Under the pieces are notes generated by a model, which did no database searches, was not told the origin of the DNA, and saw only the letters and a list, made by a program, of their open reading frames with translations. Shown piece after piece: positions 35,021 through 49,080 of a DNA stretch of 64,000 nucleotides. This DNA is from Phoebastria nigripes (lineage: Eukaryota; Chordata; Aves; Procellariiformes; Diomedeidae): contig JAYKAV010002774.1 of the NCBI GenBank assembly GCA_035582835.1, forward strand, positions 540,418-604,417, written 5' to 3'. Position 1 is the stretch's first letter; each line of letters begins with the position of its first letter. The position numbers and the translations under genes are program-made.

Positions 35021-38000
35021 ATGTGTTAGAGAGGATTCCCTATTGGCCTTAGGAATAGAGGATGGTAAAGGTATTATATCAAAGGCAATTCTCTAACTAT
35101 TTTACATTTCTACAGTTTCTGTATACTGTTTAAAATCTGTCTGCAGAAGCAGACATCAGAATTGATTATTTTGTTTAACAAGGAATATATTTTGCATTCT
35201 TAGGGTGATGAGGAAGTTTTCAATATATAAAAGGAGGTACAGGTGTCGACTTGAGAATATACTCAGTCTGAAACAGTAACTCAGAAAAGAGTGAGATCTT
35301 TCCTTCATGTAAAAATTCTGAAATTACAATATTTTCAAACATTAACATTGCTTAATATTTATCACAGACATCCAGTGTACATCCCATTTCTCAGTAATGT
35401 GAACCCCTCTGCAGCTTCCAAGCACCCAGTGTCGCTTGACAGCTTCTACAATGCAGTTATGTGCTGTGTCAGTACAATACGATTGGAAATTAGAAATCTA
35501 GGGGTATAGCAAAATTAACAGAGTATATTGTAAAAATAGACAATCTAACAAACCATACAGCACTGAATGAATTATTCATTTCCACAGCTAATCACATTGA
35601 CTCTTCATGTTAGAATTTTACTGAAGTTGACACAGGAGGTGGAATTCAGTTTGCAATTAAGACACCCCAGTGTAGACATCTTCATCCAAGCTCACATTGT
35701 AATCAACAGAGGTCAAGGATTCAGCTGGACCCAACTCAGTTGTCTACTTACAGGTTCCTGCTGCTATTTGAGATGATCTAGGCAGTTGTCATCATGGGAT
35801 TAGGCCATGTAGGTCTTGCGCTCTTCTGAATGACAGCTGGATGCAAGCAGAGTAAGTTGCCCCTCTCCATGCGTTCGAGCCCCTTGCATGTGGGCAACTC
35901 AATCCCATGTTAGGTATCTATTTTACACTTGACTTCTCTGGGTTGCACTGACTGAAATGGGAACTTAGGTGTTTATAGCAAGATCTGGTTGCCCAGTCAT
36001 AGGTCTAGTGCCTTTGTAGGTGCTGTAGTGTGTCCTACTTGGTCTCCAACTGCTGTTACAGTCTTCCTGCAGAGCCTTGTGTTACACCTGACAACCTTTG
36101 CTGATGTCTGGATACCCAGGAGGTGCCAGGCCAGATGTCACTTTTTAGCTAGGTGTGTGTTTATGCGGTAAACTGCTTAAGTAACACGCATGTAGACACC
36201 TGAATTCGGATACCTTAATCTGGAGCTGAATTGCACCCAGAATTACCAGCAACCAAACAGCTGCAGTGGGGTTTTCTTTAGAAGAGTTTAAATACAAGAG
36301 ACTGAAGAGTACATGCAGTATTGTCTGGTCAAAACTTCTTCATCTATTCATCCCAGTACTGGATGGTAGTTGTGGACTGTGGGAATTAGGATGATGGTAG
36401 CGAGAGGATGGCCAGTATTAATTAACCGCAACATGACATCCTCTCACAGCTGGACCTCCCCTGGCCCATCCTTCTGTGGATGATCTCAGACTGTGAAAGA
36501 TAGACTGCAAAGATCAGGAAACACAGCAGGTAGCCTTGAGGACAGTTTCTTTGAAGTTGTAAGGCTCTTTCTGGCTCAGGAGATGGGAATCTGCTGCTGT
36601 CTCATTGAGCGAGCCAGAAGTGAAGGAAGTTGGATAGCTCACATCTATCATGTCTGAGCCAGCTGGTGATTGCCTTATGCCGGGAGAGCATAGCCGGTTC
36701 TCAGAGGGACTGCAGCCAAGGTCAGTGAGAGACTGGAGCTACTGTATGAAGCAAGACAGTTTTTAAAAAAGGAACAGTGGAGTTATTTAAGGTTATGTGG
36801 TCATGCTATATTGAAGTCAGCAGTTTTCTATACATTCACAGTAAAATCAAGGTGACTATAACCATGATATAAATTATCCAGGTTTTGAGGGTACTAGATA
36901 CAGCTGGCAGTATATGGTTATAATGTCTGTCAGTCTGTTGGCATTCTACTGTTGAAAAACATTTCCAATCTTAAGATAACACAGTTGTAAGAAAAGGCAG
37001 AGGGTAAGAAAGATAACTGTCTGTCAAGACTCGTAAGAGGAGACATAAGATTTTTTAATTTTGTCCAGGGCTTCAGAAGCCTTTTCTTTTAATAATATAG
37101 CTGCAAGTTTTTTCTTTGAAAGAACATGGAAGTTTCCTGTTTGGACAGATATGTATCCCTGAATTATTTCTGTTCAGACAATCTGTGAGCATGGAAACTT
37201 TTAATTCGTTATAATTTGATTCCCACTGCATGCTACATGGCATATCCGGTAATGAGTGACTCCTGAAACAACTTATAAGTGTCCTTTTTTTTCATGTAAT
37301 GTTTATAAGAGATTAACCTGCTTTATGCTAAACGGCAGACTGTTTCCTTAACTCATGTTTTATACTGTCAGTCATTATAATTTAGTATTTGTCATCTTCT
37401 TTGACAAATCCTTCCTAGGTTTGTCTCTGCAATAAATCTTTATCAATATTACTCCCTTTTGCCAGTCTTTTGGACTGATGATTCTTGACTTACAAAAACA
37501 GATGTACTTCGCTGCATCAAACTGCTTCTTCAAATTAGAAATTCATTTCTACAGCCAGAATAATTCAGAAATAGCCTTTTGGGTTACAACCCTCTCTTCC
37601 AGCTGTGTGCTTGAGTAGTGGCCTTACTTGTGGTACAAACCCCTTGACCACAGCAGGAGTTGCATATTTGCTAGTCCTTCATTGCACGTAGAATTATGCT
37701 GAAATCTACCCTGAAATGTGTTGGTGCACAAAGTAAACATATTGGGCTTATCCACTTCACTGACTCATCTGGTGTCTGTGTTCCTATGCATAATCCCAAA
37801 GAAACATATTTTTAGTTCTGCATGTAACTTCTGATTCACACTGAAATGTGCTGCTGATTCTGCAGGCAGGCTGTGGCTGGTCTTGCACGAACACGTAGTG
37901 TGGAAGCTAAACTGGCACTTTTTCTGCCCTTCTAATTCTGTCTAAAACTAGTTTCAGTTCCAGAATTTGCTCAGTCTGTGTTTTCCAGTTCCCCTAAATG

Positions 38001-38367
38001 AACAAAGAAGTGATTGGCAGGACCTCTCTGTGGCAGTCAGAAAGAGTGGGCCAACAAGAAGGAACAAATACCACCTACTGAGAAAATATATTGGAACCCA
38101 TCCTTAGGGTTTTGTTCTGCTGATGCCCCAAGGAAGACTGGCCAAATCATCATCATTAATTTGAAAAGTCACGTTGATACAAAGGGAAGCATCGCTGTCT
38201 ACGCTGTGCTCCTGTACAACATAATCCTAAGGTTCTTGGGTGAAATTTCACTTTTGCTAGTGAAGATACATATGTGAGGCAATGTTTCTGAAAGTACTGT
38301 GTCTGTAAAAGATACTTGATATTTTTCCTGAGGACATTCTCAGTACACAGAACTGTTCAGTCTTGTC

Positions 38368-38394
38368 TTTTTTTTTCTTTTTTTTTTTTTTTTT
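38368..38394. repeat. T-rich homopolymer tract
   Basis: About 27 bases of T with one C. No attached retroposon is recognised. Confidence 0.8.
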
Positions 38395-40210
38395 AATAGA
38401 ACACTAGTGGTTTTGAGGCACCTTCAAGACTGAACTAGAAAACTGAAAGCAGAAATTATTTCAGAAACGGTGATCAATTTACTTTCTTGAAATCAGTCCC
38501 CTTTACAATGTATGTAGTCAGATGTGCAAAAATTGAGGCCCTTCCCATCAAATAAGAAAAAACTTTGAAAATCTCGATGTTTCTCTTGAGAACCAAGAGC
38601 TCTGTCAACAAGCTTAGCAATAAAATAGGAGGCTGCTCTACCTAAATNGTTTGTAGGAGTTCTTGTAGGAGTATTTTTTCTATCTGACAAGCTTCCAAAT
38701 CATCTTAAAAAGACTGTATCTGCTTCCTACTGTCGTTATACACTGCAATCTTTTCACATCATCTTAAGTATATTCTTAGGAGAAATGGTGCAAGGAATTG
38801 TATGTATTTTATATTTTAAAAGTGAAAGGTATTCCAGGGAAACGCTTGCAGTCAGCTGGCTTGATTAGCCTGTAACTCACATTGTCTAAATCAAAAGTCA
38901 CTGTTATCTTCTGTAGGTGTTCTTTAAAATTGTCACAAGAAGGCAATGAGAATTAAATATCTTAATGTTTTATCACTTAATTTTTTTACCTCATGTTTTG
39001 CTTTGGGAGTGAGCATTTTGTGAAAATGTCAATGTACTTATTTATTTGCATTTTACGCCTTCATTTTATTTACCTGTTTCAGTGTGTTTCCCTTCCAATA
39101 CATTAACAAAAGAAATGAGCGTTTGATTTAAATGGGGAACAGAATTTCATTGTGCGTACTTATTTTCTAATGCAAAATAATATTAGAGTGGTAGACTGTT
39201 TAATCATGCAATAAAAGATGAATTTATACTATCCCAAATATCTGTCTTGGCAGATATTGGAACTAATTTGTAAATACTTCCTAAGTTAATGTCCAAGTCA
39301 CATGGAAATGGAGATTTGGACTGGACTGACAAAGATAAGCAGCTCTGAGTCACACAGACCAATCACCAGGGAAAATATATTGTCAGCAACAGTAATTACG
39401 GCAGGTAATTGTGTCATTTACCCTGTTACAGACCACTAAATGTGATGAGTTTGGAACATACCAGCTGTCACACAGTGTTAACTTTGATGTTCAGGGTTTG
39501 GAAACCTGTCGTAGAATATTTTAATGACAGTGCATTTAAAAAAAGGAAGATAAAGGTTTCACACTGTTCAAAGTGAGCATAAATGACCAGTTCTTTTCAA
39601 GATAAGAGGATTGATTTCTGGAAAGGTGTGGGTCCATCAAGAGTAATGTTTTAATTATTTTTCTGTGTTTTTAATAAGTTTGGAGTGTGCACATGCTTGG
39701 TAAGAAGAATTTATTACCTTGTTCCTAACTTTTCAGAATGTGGAAATGGATGTAGAATTCAACTTAACTTCTGTCTACATCATTTTAATGATTGGGAGGT
39801 AAATAGAGATTGTGGTTGGTGGTAGCCTGAATGGATATTCCAATCTCCTTTGAATACCCTGTGTTTATTCACTTAGTACACCTTCCATGGAGTGGGCTTC
39901 ATCTTAGTTTGAGGTCCTCCAAACTTGTTCACAGCATCTCAGCTTAAATCCTGACTTTTCCAAAGAGGAGACATGTAAAGGAAGTAGGATTACAAAGGTG
40001 AAGTCATCCTGGGATGACAGTAGTATTAGGAAAATGGAATATCTGGTCAAGGTTTGCTTTTTTCTTAACTCTGTGGTTTGATTCTAAATTCATATTTTGA
40101 GTATTTGAGACCTGAACAATACTGAAGACTTAATGTCATCTGTGGTTCTGCTTATTAGAGCAATTCATGGTGTTCTTAAATAGGACAGCAGATTTGATAG
40201 CAGAATTTTT

Positions 40211-40245
40211 CAAATAAGTAAAATATTTTTCAAATATTTTATTTG
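40211..40245. repeat. AT-rich imperfect palindrome
   Basis: The arm caaataagtaaaatatt can pair with aatattttatttg, and a further copy of the caaatatgtaaaatat motif follows at about 40253. The repeated motif around a hairpin suggests local duplication. Confidence 0.5.
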
Positions 40246-42214
40246 AAATTTCAAATATGTAAAATATCTTTGCTAAGATGTGCTTATGCAAATATTTATT
40301 TATCAATATAAAATGCACATAAGTATCCATACATCTAAGTACAGAAATAATTATTTGTAAGCTTGATTGGCACTAGCAGTTGAACTATGGCAACAAAAGC
40401 ATGGTGTGGGCTAGAAAATCTACCCATGAAACAAGTAAGTTAGCCAATGTCAAGTTTCATACCATTGCGGGGGGGGGGAAGGAAGATGAAATCTAGTTTC
40501 ATTGCATCTCCATTACTATGCTGTGCTGTTTTTTGTTAGAAGCAGTGCAGGCGGCTCTGCGGGGTATCTCCTGGCATCAAGTGCTATGTCTGAACTGCAG
40601 AAGCCAGGAGCACTTCCTGGCTTCCAAGGCCGGGTATGTGTGTTAGCTCTTCCCTGACACTATGCTATGGTGAGAACGGGCTGTACCATTCTCCCCAAGT
40701 GCTTTTGTTTCCAGGGAAGGCCACTTAGGTGCAGTGTTTGTGAAGGATACATTTGCTGTGCTGTTTTGGTGCGCCTCCATAAACTATGAGGGAGAATGTG
40801 GCCTAAGGAAAATCAGGAGCATCACTAGAGATGATATCAAGGCTGACCTAAGGGCAAAGCACCAACGTTGTTCTGCTTTACCATCACTGAAGCGTATCTT
40901 TGTCTCTGTTTTCAAGTAGAGAACCCTCTTCAAAATCAGGTGAGCAACACTGAAGGAAGGCCTCCTCCCCCCATAGAGCTCAAGCACTACAGTTTTATCA
41001 AAGATAGTACTGTCCTACTTGATATCCAGTGAGTCATCTGAGTGCCTGTGTCACAGTACCGCCAGGGAAATAAGAGCAACCATCTCATGCATTAAGAAAT
41101 CTCCCTGCTGCATAAGAGGACAGAAAAACCATTTGTTCCCTAATACTTATTGTTAGGTAAGTTGCTCCAGATTCCCACGGACAAGAGCAGGATCAAAGCA
41201 ACAGCAGCATTTGATCCACCACTGTGATGCCCCTCATTTTTTTCGCCTGGCAAGCACTGTCCTTGATAATGGTGCTGTATGTTGTAGCTGTAATTTCCCC
41301 AGGAGCCCCCAGAAGAATAACTTGGCCAACTCTGGTCATGGTGCTATCCCAAAAAGAATAGAAGAGGGGCACCAGCTGTCTCCAGAGAGCCTTGAGTACG
41401 TCTATAATTTATTAAAACAACTTTGGCCAGTACTTGATTGCTGAGATATCTTTCTCCTGTCCTGTTGTACAACCATCCTTCTCTTATCTCCATGCTGAAA
41501 AACAGCGTTGCTCAGAGGTGTTTTTTGTGGAGCCCTCTGGTTATGTAGATGGTCTGTAAGTTGTTACTAGTGAAATACGAGAACAGGCAGCAAGTTAGGA
41601 GCCTCAGCAGCAGTCAGAGAGCCTCTTTTCTGCTTCCTTTAACAGAAATATGCGTAGGATGGAGGGCAAGTATCCAATACATGTATCTGTTGCTGGTGGC
41701 AGAGTTGTATAACATGGAGCCTTTTAGTAAGGAAGCAGTAAATTAAAAGGGTTGGCATTAGGAGAAGTAGTAAAATAAACATTTTTCAGTTGGCTGAGGA
41801 AATTGGAGTAGAATATTTACAGCTCTAGTCTGGCTATTCTACTTAGCAATAAAGTAGGGAGCCCTACTATAGATGCAGAATTTGCTATCATTGTCACTTT
41901 TGACAACATAATAGAAGATTTTGAAAGCATCAGTTTATCCTAAGTGCCTGGGAGGTTTCATGTACAATACAAGTTGGAATTTAACAAGATTTACCTAGTA
42001 ACAAATAATGCATCTGGCTACATAAAAAAAGTAAAATAATAAAATGAATTTATGGAGAAAGTCTAAATGATGAAATATCTTTTAAAAGATAGAAACCTTA
42101 TTTTAAAATGTCAATGGTAAAAGAGACAAGATGTTAAGAGATCAGTTTGAATTAAGGCAAGAAAGAAGTGGGTGACAAGGTCACAGACCTTATGTCTAGA
42201 CTGAAATCTCTTAA

Positions 42215-42338
42215 GGTGGGATTTTCAGAATCATTTTGCATTTGCATTACAGTCCTGCTATTGAAATCAGTGGGAGTTACAGATTTTCCTTTAGCGGAAA
42301 CAGTTAGACCTATGCTAAGTGCTTTAGAAAATCCTTCC
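42215..42338. repeat. Possible MITE-like element of about 120 bp
   Basis: The segment has short terminal inverted repeats, ggattttc at 42219-42226 and gaaaatcc at 42327-42334. Inside is 'gaaatcagtgggagtta', a phrase I associate with old sauropsid DNA-transposon repeats (gattttcaaa...caatgggagttagg...). The inverted ends are visible; the family assignment is from memory. Confidence 0.4.
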
Positions 42339-42584
42339 CTTAAACTTTTTGGTTCAAGAAGGAATATAGAAAATGGCAGACATGAAGGAAAGTGGAGATA
42401 AATTAAAGCTTATCTAACTTTAGCTGTCATACTAAATATTCTTCAATATATTTCCTCTGCCTAACTGGTTGAAAAGTGTAAAAATTCACAGGATGTTACA
42501 TGAAGTAACACTGAGTAGTATTACAATAGAAGCCTCCACGAGAGGAGTGTGAGTATTTTGTAAAAATATGTCTTGTTCCATGAA

Positions 42585-42680
42585 ATCGGAAATCACAATT
42601 ATAATACACATTTTGAAGATGATGAAACTTAGGTGGTTTTAAGAAGGTTTAAATGATTTGCTCAAGAGCTGTGGAGGAAG
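42585..42680 (+). repeat. Possible ancient MIR/L2-type remnant
   Basis: Phrases such as gatgatgaaacttag, aatgatttgctcaag and gctgtggagg follow the order found in the conserved 3' half of MIR/L2-type repeats (gaggaaactgag, then gacttgcccaag, then the end). It is heavily diverged and weak. Confidence 0.35.
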
Positions 42681-44240
42681 ATGGAGGGAGTAATGGTAGG
42701 CCTGCCTTGAAATATGTATTTTACCCATCAACTTGTCTGTTGTGGCTGAGACCAAGAATATCTTTGTCTTCCCTGAGTTCCGGGAGATCTTGGCATGGAC
42801 TTCTTGGTGTGCAGATGCCACAGGAAGGGTGGACTGGTCGACATTCAGCTCATGTTAGGCTTTTCAATCTGAGTCCTGGAGGAGAGTATACCCTGCGCAG
42901 AGCCATAAAATCCATTATTAGAGCTACAGAATTTGGGATTACTAGTGGACAATTCAAAGGGATTTACAGCTAAGAGTTATGTATTCCTTCAATCTAGGAG
43001 GAAAACCCAGAACAGGAATAACCAAAAAAAAAACAAAAGAGATTTTGTGCAAAGAAAAAAGTCTTAAAGTAAGAGGGTAGGAAAAAAGTATATGCCTCTT
43101 GCAGGCTTTGGTGTGTGCAAGTTTTCTTTAGATGAAAGTCTGTTGTGAAATAAAACATAAAATTGAAAATCTTCTTGGTATATGTTTTCAAAAAACTAGT
43201 GATTACTAGAATTAGAATGTCCCATATTTTTGGAAGTTATATTTGCCTATAAATATGCAGTATTTCTCTAGGGTTTTTTTGGTCTGAGGATCTTTCTTGT
43301 GTTCTCCACATTGGTAAAGAACAGGGCACACGTTAAAGTTTTGGTTCTCCTAGAGAGAAAAGAACTTCATGATTGGAAGTGGGAGGTATTTTAGGGATGG
43401 ATTTCATCATCACATTCAGTGTCATTCTTTTTGTGAAACAAATTATACCAGTTCCAAAAGTCCAGTTCAGTCCATGCCTGTCTCAAGTCTCATCAGAGCC
43501 ACAGCCACCTTGGAGCTTTCTCCAAAGCCTTCCTAGCCTCACAGGCAGATGCAAGGAGAATGGTTGTGTGTTCTTAGTAATGCCATCTCTTGATCAAGTG
43601 TTTTTCAGCTGCTTTTAATCCTTCATCAATAATTGCCATTAATATAGGTTCCCCGTTGTAACTTCCTATAGTATAACTATGATACAATTCTGGAGCTTTC
43701 TCATAATGGATATGAAAAGGAACACTGGATTTTGGCCGTATCCCCAAGTGGATTTTCTTCCTAAGGTTTCATTATAGTTTTCTTTTTTTTCCCTTTTTTA
43801 TCATATTAAAACCAAATATAGAATAAGTAAATAACTAATAGATAAAAGAGAGAAGTAGACATCTGGATGAGACAATGGCAGCTGTTCTCCCTGAAGAACA
43901 ACAATGGACTAAGTAATTACAGACAGAGACAGCATTTCAGAAAGCAGGATGGTCTCTGAACAGACCTTGAAAAGAGAACACGTACATGCCAGAGCTATTT
44001 TTATTATCAACATAATTAAGAGAAAAAAGTAGGAAAATTCTGGACACAGATCTACAGAAGTTGTTGTTTATGGCTGCACTGAAGGAAGAATTAGAAAATG
44101 AGGACCAAGAGCAGCATGAATATATGGGAGTGGATGAAGGTGAAAATCAATCAAATAACAGGATTAGCAATGAATAGGCTATTGTAGGGGAGACCTGGCT
44201 TTTCATATCCCCAGCTATGAACTGAGGACAGCTGCTGGTG

Positions 44241-44263
44241 GTCATTAATTAATGATTAATGAC
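44241..44263. repeat. Perfect 9-bp inverted repeat of homeodomain-like TAAT sites
   Basis: The arms gtcattaat and attaatgac are exact reverse complements with a 5-base spacer. The segment contains several TAAT cores. It could be a paired homeodomain binding site, but short AT palindromes are common. Confidence 0.5.
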
Positions 44264-44897
44264 TTCAGTGTTAACTAAGGGTAGCCTGTGTGATGGTAAT
44301 TCTATGTGTAATTAAAGCATGGGTTCCATTTTGCATTTGAATTAGGGAATATCTATAGAAAAGTGAATNGGGGCATACTTGAATTGGGGAATATCAATAC
44401 AAAAACTTAACATAAATATATGGAAAACATAGCATAATCATCAATAACTTTACAGCATTTGCTCTTTGAAAGTAGTGTGCATATACTGAGACTTTAAGTA
44501 ACCCTGCCAATTAGAGTTTAAACTAGTTAATATGAAGTCTTAAAGAAATTAACCATCTGTCATTTCCCAAATGATCTTAATGGAATAAGTCTTCCAAACT
44601 ACCCATATAATTACTACTAATTTTTGTCTTGTACATGAACTATATGAGGGAAAAAAGCTTGTAATTAAGATAAACTGTAAGTGGGCATTTAAGTGTGTTG
44701 GCTATTGATAATTGAAGTACCTCTGTCTGTTGTCACTGCTGTGACTGTTGTCACTGTCATGTCAGATTGCCAGCTGGTCAACCAAGGCTCTATAGATCTA
44801 TACCAAATCAATGGGAAGGAGACAGGAGGCCGAAAGTAATTTGAGTTCAAGAATTCAGAGGCATCGAAAGGAGAAAATACCTACTATATTCTCTTTA

Positions 44898-44918
44898 TTT
44901 AAATTATTTTAATTTAAA
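44898..44918. repeat. 21-bp AT palindrome
   Basis: The arms tttaaatta and taatttaaa are perfect with a 3-base spacer. No further meaning is apparent. Confidence 0.55.
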
Positions 44919-45662
44919 CCTGGTCCACAAGTTCCTCACTCAGAAATGAGTACCTGTTGCATGGTGTTACAAGATTACAATTGGAAGGGTGTATTTTATT
45001 TATATATTTGGGAACTTTTATGCATTTCTGTGCCGTAAGTGTGATCTCAGCTCTTATTTTCCAGTGTTGGTAATGGATGGTTCAGGAAAACGCCAGCATA
45101 ATATTCTTTACCCATAAGTAAGTGATGCAACTCAGTCATCATTCCTTTTTGCTGCTGGATTGGATTCTGTTTGTTGTTTATTTTTTTTCTTAGACATTTG
45201 CAGAATTTGGATGTGCAAGGCAAATATTGGGAAGGCTTGTAGTATGCAAATAGGAAATGCTTTACAGATTTTTTGTTTACTTTTAATCATGAAACACAGA
45301 GTAGGAAGGATAGGGACTGATGTTGCATAGTGCTAGGAAAATAAAAGGAGGAGGAGGTAGGTGACACTCCTTGTAGACAGTATGTTAAATTTTACTAAGC
45401 TCTGCAAGAATCTCTGCACAGATAATGAACTTGGTAAGACAGATCCCCCAGCTGTTGTTGCATTGTCATACATCACAGGATCTAGTGGGTCCTGATCGCT
45501 TTATGCCAGCAGTCTCGAGGGCTTACTAGGAGAAGTACTAGGATGCAGTACTTCACCCTAGATATCATGAAGTAACAACATTTTTGTCGAGCAAACCATA
45601 TGGAATATTCTAGAGTACTATTTCAAAATGAACCAAAGTAAAATAAAGTACACCACCTTTAC

Positions 45663-45727
45663 TGTATGTGTATATATGTGTGTACATGTGTGTATATGTA
45701 TTTGCATGTGTGTATGTAATGTGTTTG
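45663..45727. repeat. TG/TATG imperfect microsatellite
   Basis: About 65 bp of tgtgtatatatgtgtgt-type units with interruptions. Confidence 0.85.
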
Positions 45728-48509
45728 CTGTGCACCCAGGTGCGCATAAGTGAATTAATTGCATCATCACATAATTTTTTGCATCTCTAAGTCATCTGTG
45801 TCATAAGGACTGTTTAATGGAACATTCATANGCACTTACTGTTGCTATTGTTATTACTGTGGAGCAATAGCAAAGTTTAGAGTTGAAATTTTTTTTCTAT
45901 CTAGAAAGACCTCATTCCAGAGATACTTTAGTCAATATAAATACTGTATTTAAAACTTTGGTTGATTCTCACTCAGGACAGAGATTTTATGAATTTTAAC
46001 ACTGTTGAGCATAGAGTCCTGAACAGTGCAAAATGGAATTTAGAAATATTAGATAATAAAGCTTTAGAAGTAATCATTGAAACCAGTGCATTTGGTCTTT
46101 ATAGAATATGTTTATGCAAATTCAGGTGTGTTAATCATTAAAATCTCTTTGCAAAAGTAATTTTTGTTTCCTTGCCTCTGTAATACTGTTGTACCTGGCC
46201 TGTCCCCATCATCATTATGGTGTGCAGTGAAATAAGTACAGGACTTTCGTTAAATGTGTCACACGATTTCTAAAGATGCTTGAAATAAATGGCCTCAGTG
46301 TTGCTTCTTGCAGCGTCAGAAATATATTTGGGCAGTACTGAAATTTCTAAATAATGCAAATAATGTTTCTGTACTGGTTTTTGAACTTAAAAAACATATT
46401 AATGGCTCTCTTTAAATGATTCTTTTATAAATTGCTTTTTTGGTTCTTTGTAACACACAGTGCTGTCTGCTTCTACAGTTCCTGGTTTTATATTTAAGAT
46501 TGCTGAACTCAGTCTCTGCAATGTCCTCCTTATTTCAGGTGACTTCCCAAGTGTTTGATTAAAAAAAGAAACCAAAGCGATAAGCATGAATTAATGAAGA
46601 ATTATCAACAGAGCACCACCCTTTTTATTATGAATAAGTATTTCTATCTTTAATAAAGCTGGACAGTCTGCCTTGTTATTAATAGAGAATTCTGGAAGAA
46701 GCTGTTTGTGATGGTCTCTTTAAATTGGTGTGGATAGTGTGCCATGTGCTGGAGGAGTGAATGTAGTAAGATGCTTTAGGTACAGGATTTTTTCGGGCAT
46801 AGTTTAACCATTTGTAATCGGTCCATAAAAGAGCCAGTCCTGAAGTGTAGGCTGACTGCTCTGTTAGGTGCCACTGTAAGAAGGAATATGAAGAAGTACT
46901 ATGTTTAAATGGTTTTAAGTGTGTTATTGAAGCTAAGCTCAGATGATACAGAGCAACAAATCTAGATGGATTGTAAAACATCCTGATTCTTTTTTTGCTG
47001 ATTTTTTCCATTCCTGTTGTTTTAAAATCTCTGCTCCTTTAATTGAATCACAAAATTGCCTCTTACTCTGAGACATCTTCCTCCTAAAAATGACATGTAA
47101 ACTTCAATCCAGGAATCATTTATCAGACCCATGAGTTTTTCATGAGTCGCTAATATTTGATTTAAACAAAAAATAGACCTGAAGTTTGAGCAGATAACTA
47201 CAGAAGTAGAAGTGCTGGCTGTTTTGATACAGTTTTGGTTATGTGCTGGACCCTCCTCCTGAAATGTTAGCAAGCATCCTCCATGAACTTTCTTACAGGA
47301 GGATATGAAACACTGAAGTTTCCTATGGCAAGAGTAGGAAACCAGGCATATTATCTTTGAATCCAAGCTCCCTTACTTAGCTGACAGAAAGTTAATTTTA
47401 TTGATACTGTATGCTTTAAGAAAAATCCATCTTAAAAGACTCAGTAGTTTTTCTTAGCCCAGAGAGTAAATGTTAGAAAGGCACACTCAAGTGTGACAGT
47501 CATCTTTTTATATGAAGGACATACATCTGTACAAATGGTCTTCAAGGCCCCAGTATGGCAAGATGGTATTATAAATATGGTTAATACCTTGTGTACTGGA
47601 ATACCAATAGCAAGTTTGCTTGGCATAGAGGCCACAGAGCTTGCCCTGCCTGTGGGTGCCTCGATGGGCTTTCAGAGCTGCTCCAGCCACGTGTGTAGAG
47701 CCGTTCCTCTTAGTGTGACAGTCTGCGATCACCTGCTTTCCTCTAATATACTTTTATTCATAGTAAAGGGCTGCCGTACGTGCCAGGGATGCTTTTGCAT
47801 TCCTAAGGCATGGGGTGGATGGCTACACTTCCTCACTGAGGATGATACTTAATTTGTCAAATTCAGTGATTTGAGCTGAGTTTACCAGTGTGACGTATTG
47901 TTTTGTAGACCCTACCTCCTGAGATACCAAGGTAATGGCTTTGCAAGATATTTTGGCCTGCTGAGTGCTGGATGTGTTTCACACATTTCCATAGTTACTT
48001 TCCTGTTGTATGTTATACAGAACCTTTTAAAATGAGAAAATAATATATATTTAATATTTAAATAGCATACCATATTTAAATAATATCGTAATATTAACAC
48101 AAACTAAGAAAGCCAGGATATTATTACAGTACAGATAACACTTTTTACCTAATTTGCATGGTCTTTATTTTTCTTTTATTTTATGGACTGATTTAGCACA
48201 AATACTGTTTCAGCGAGCATGAGAGATTGCACTATGTTAGGAGGTCGGAGTCAAATATTGTAACTGGATTTTAGAGGGGCTGGATCATTTGGTGAACAAT
48301 AACAATTTTTGTTATTCATGCTGAGAGCAAAGTAATTAAATCTCATGCTTCAGGGCAGAGGCCTGCAGCCCGCGCTCTGCTGCATCCAGTGAGGGACTCA
48401 GCTCAGTAGGTGCTGGTGCCTCAGTGCTCAGGGTCGAGCAGAGCGTTGNTGATATGTGAGACACATACGTAAGTCCTTGTTTAGAAGAGGGATATTAGGT
48501 TGATGTTCT

Positions 48510-48578
48510 TAAAAAACAAACAAATAAACACTCAACAACAACAACAAACCCACCAAAAAAAAACCCCAAACCTAAACC
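48510..48578. repeat. A/C-rich simple repeat with (CAA)n
   Basis: About 70 bp of caaacaaataaac, caacaacaacaac and aaaaaccccaaacc-type units. No retroposon body is recognised on either side. Confidence 0.8.
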
Positions 48579-48754
48579 TGTGTAGTGTTTAAAATTGATT
48601 AGTTACAATGTGGTGAATTTTTTTCCCCTTTTAAACAACAGGTGCTTGCTATTACTAGAGGACAATTTACATCTACTGATGGATTAGAGATATGTCATTC
48701 TGCCAGTTTTATACTCCTACAGTTTATGGCCAGTATTGAAATAGCAAGTTGAAC

Positions 48755-48925
48755 ATTTCCATAGTGATTTGCAAATGTTAAGAAATTAATTTTCCTGACA
48801 ACTTTGTGGGGTATGTGCAGACTTCAGCTCTTTATTTATAAAGGGGAAGATTCAGAGCAGCGTGACACGCTCAGAACTGGGGAAGAAAGAGCATCCGATT
48901 CCAGATTTAAGACTTGTGTCAGATA
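48755..48925 (+). repeat. Possible ancient MIR/L2-type remnant
   Basis: The order cctgacaactttgtgggg, ataaaggggaagattcagagc, then gcgtgacacgc recalls the MIR/L2 order (ccctgtgagg, tgaggaaactgaggc, aggtcacac). Divergence is high. Confidence 0.3.
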
Positions 48926-49060
48926 GCCAGGACTGGCATAAGCTGCACTAATAAAATTTGCTAAAACCTGGGCAGAATGATGGCTATGAAAACCTCAAAC
49001 GCAGGTTAGTCCATGTGTGCTGATTGAAATTAGGTGCCTTTATGTTCCCCTGTCAGTTTT

Positions 49061-49080
49061 CCTGAAATTAAAATTTCAGG
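49061..49080. repeat. 20-bp palindrome
   Basis: The arms cctgaaatt and aatttcagg are perfect around two bases. The middle resembles a STAT-type half-site pair only loosely, so no function is assigned. Confidence 0.5.
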
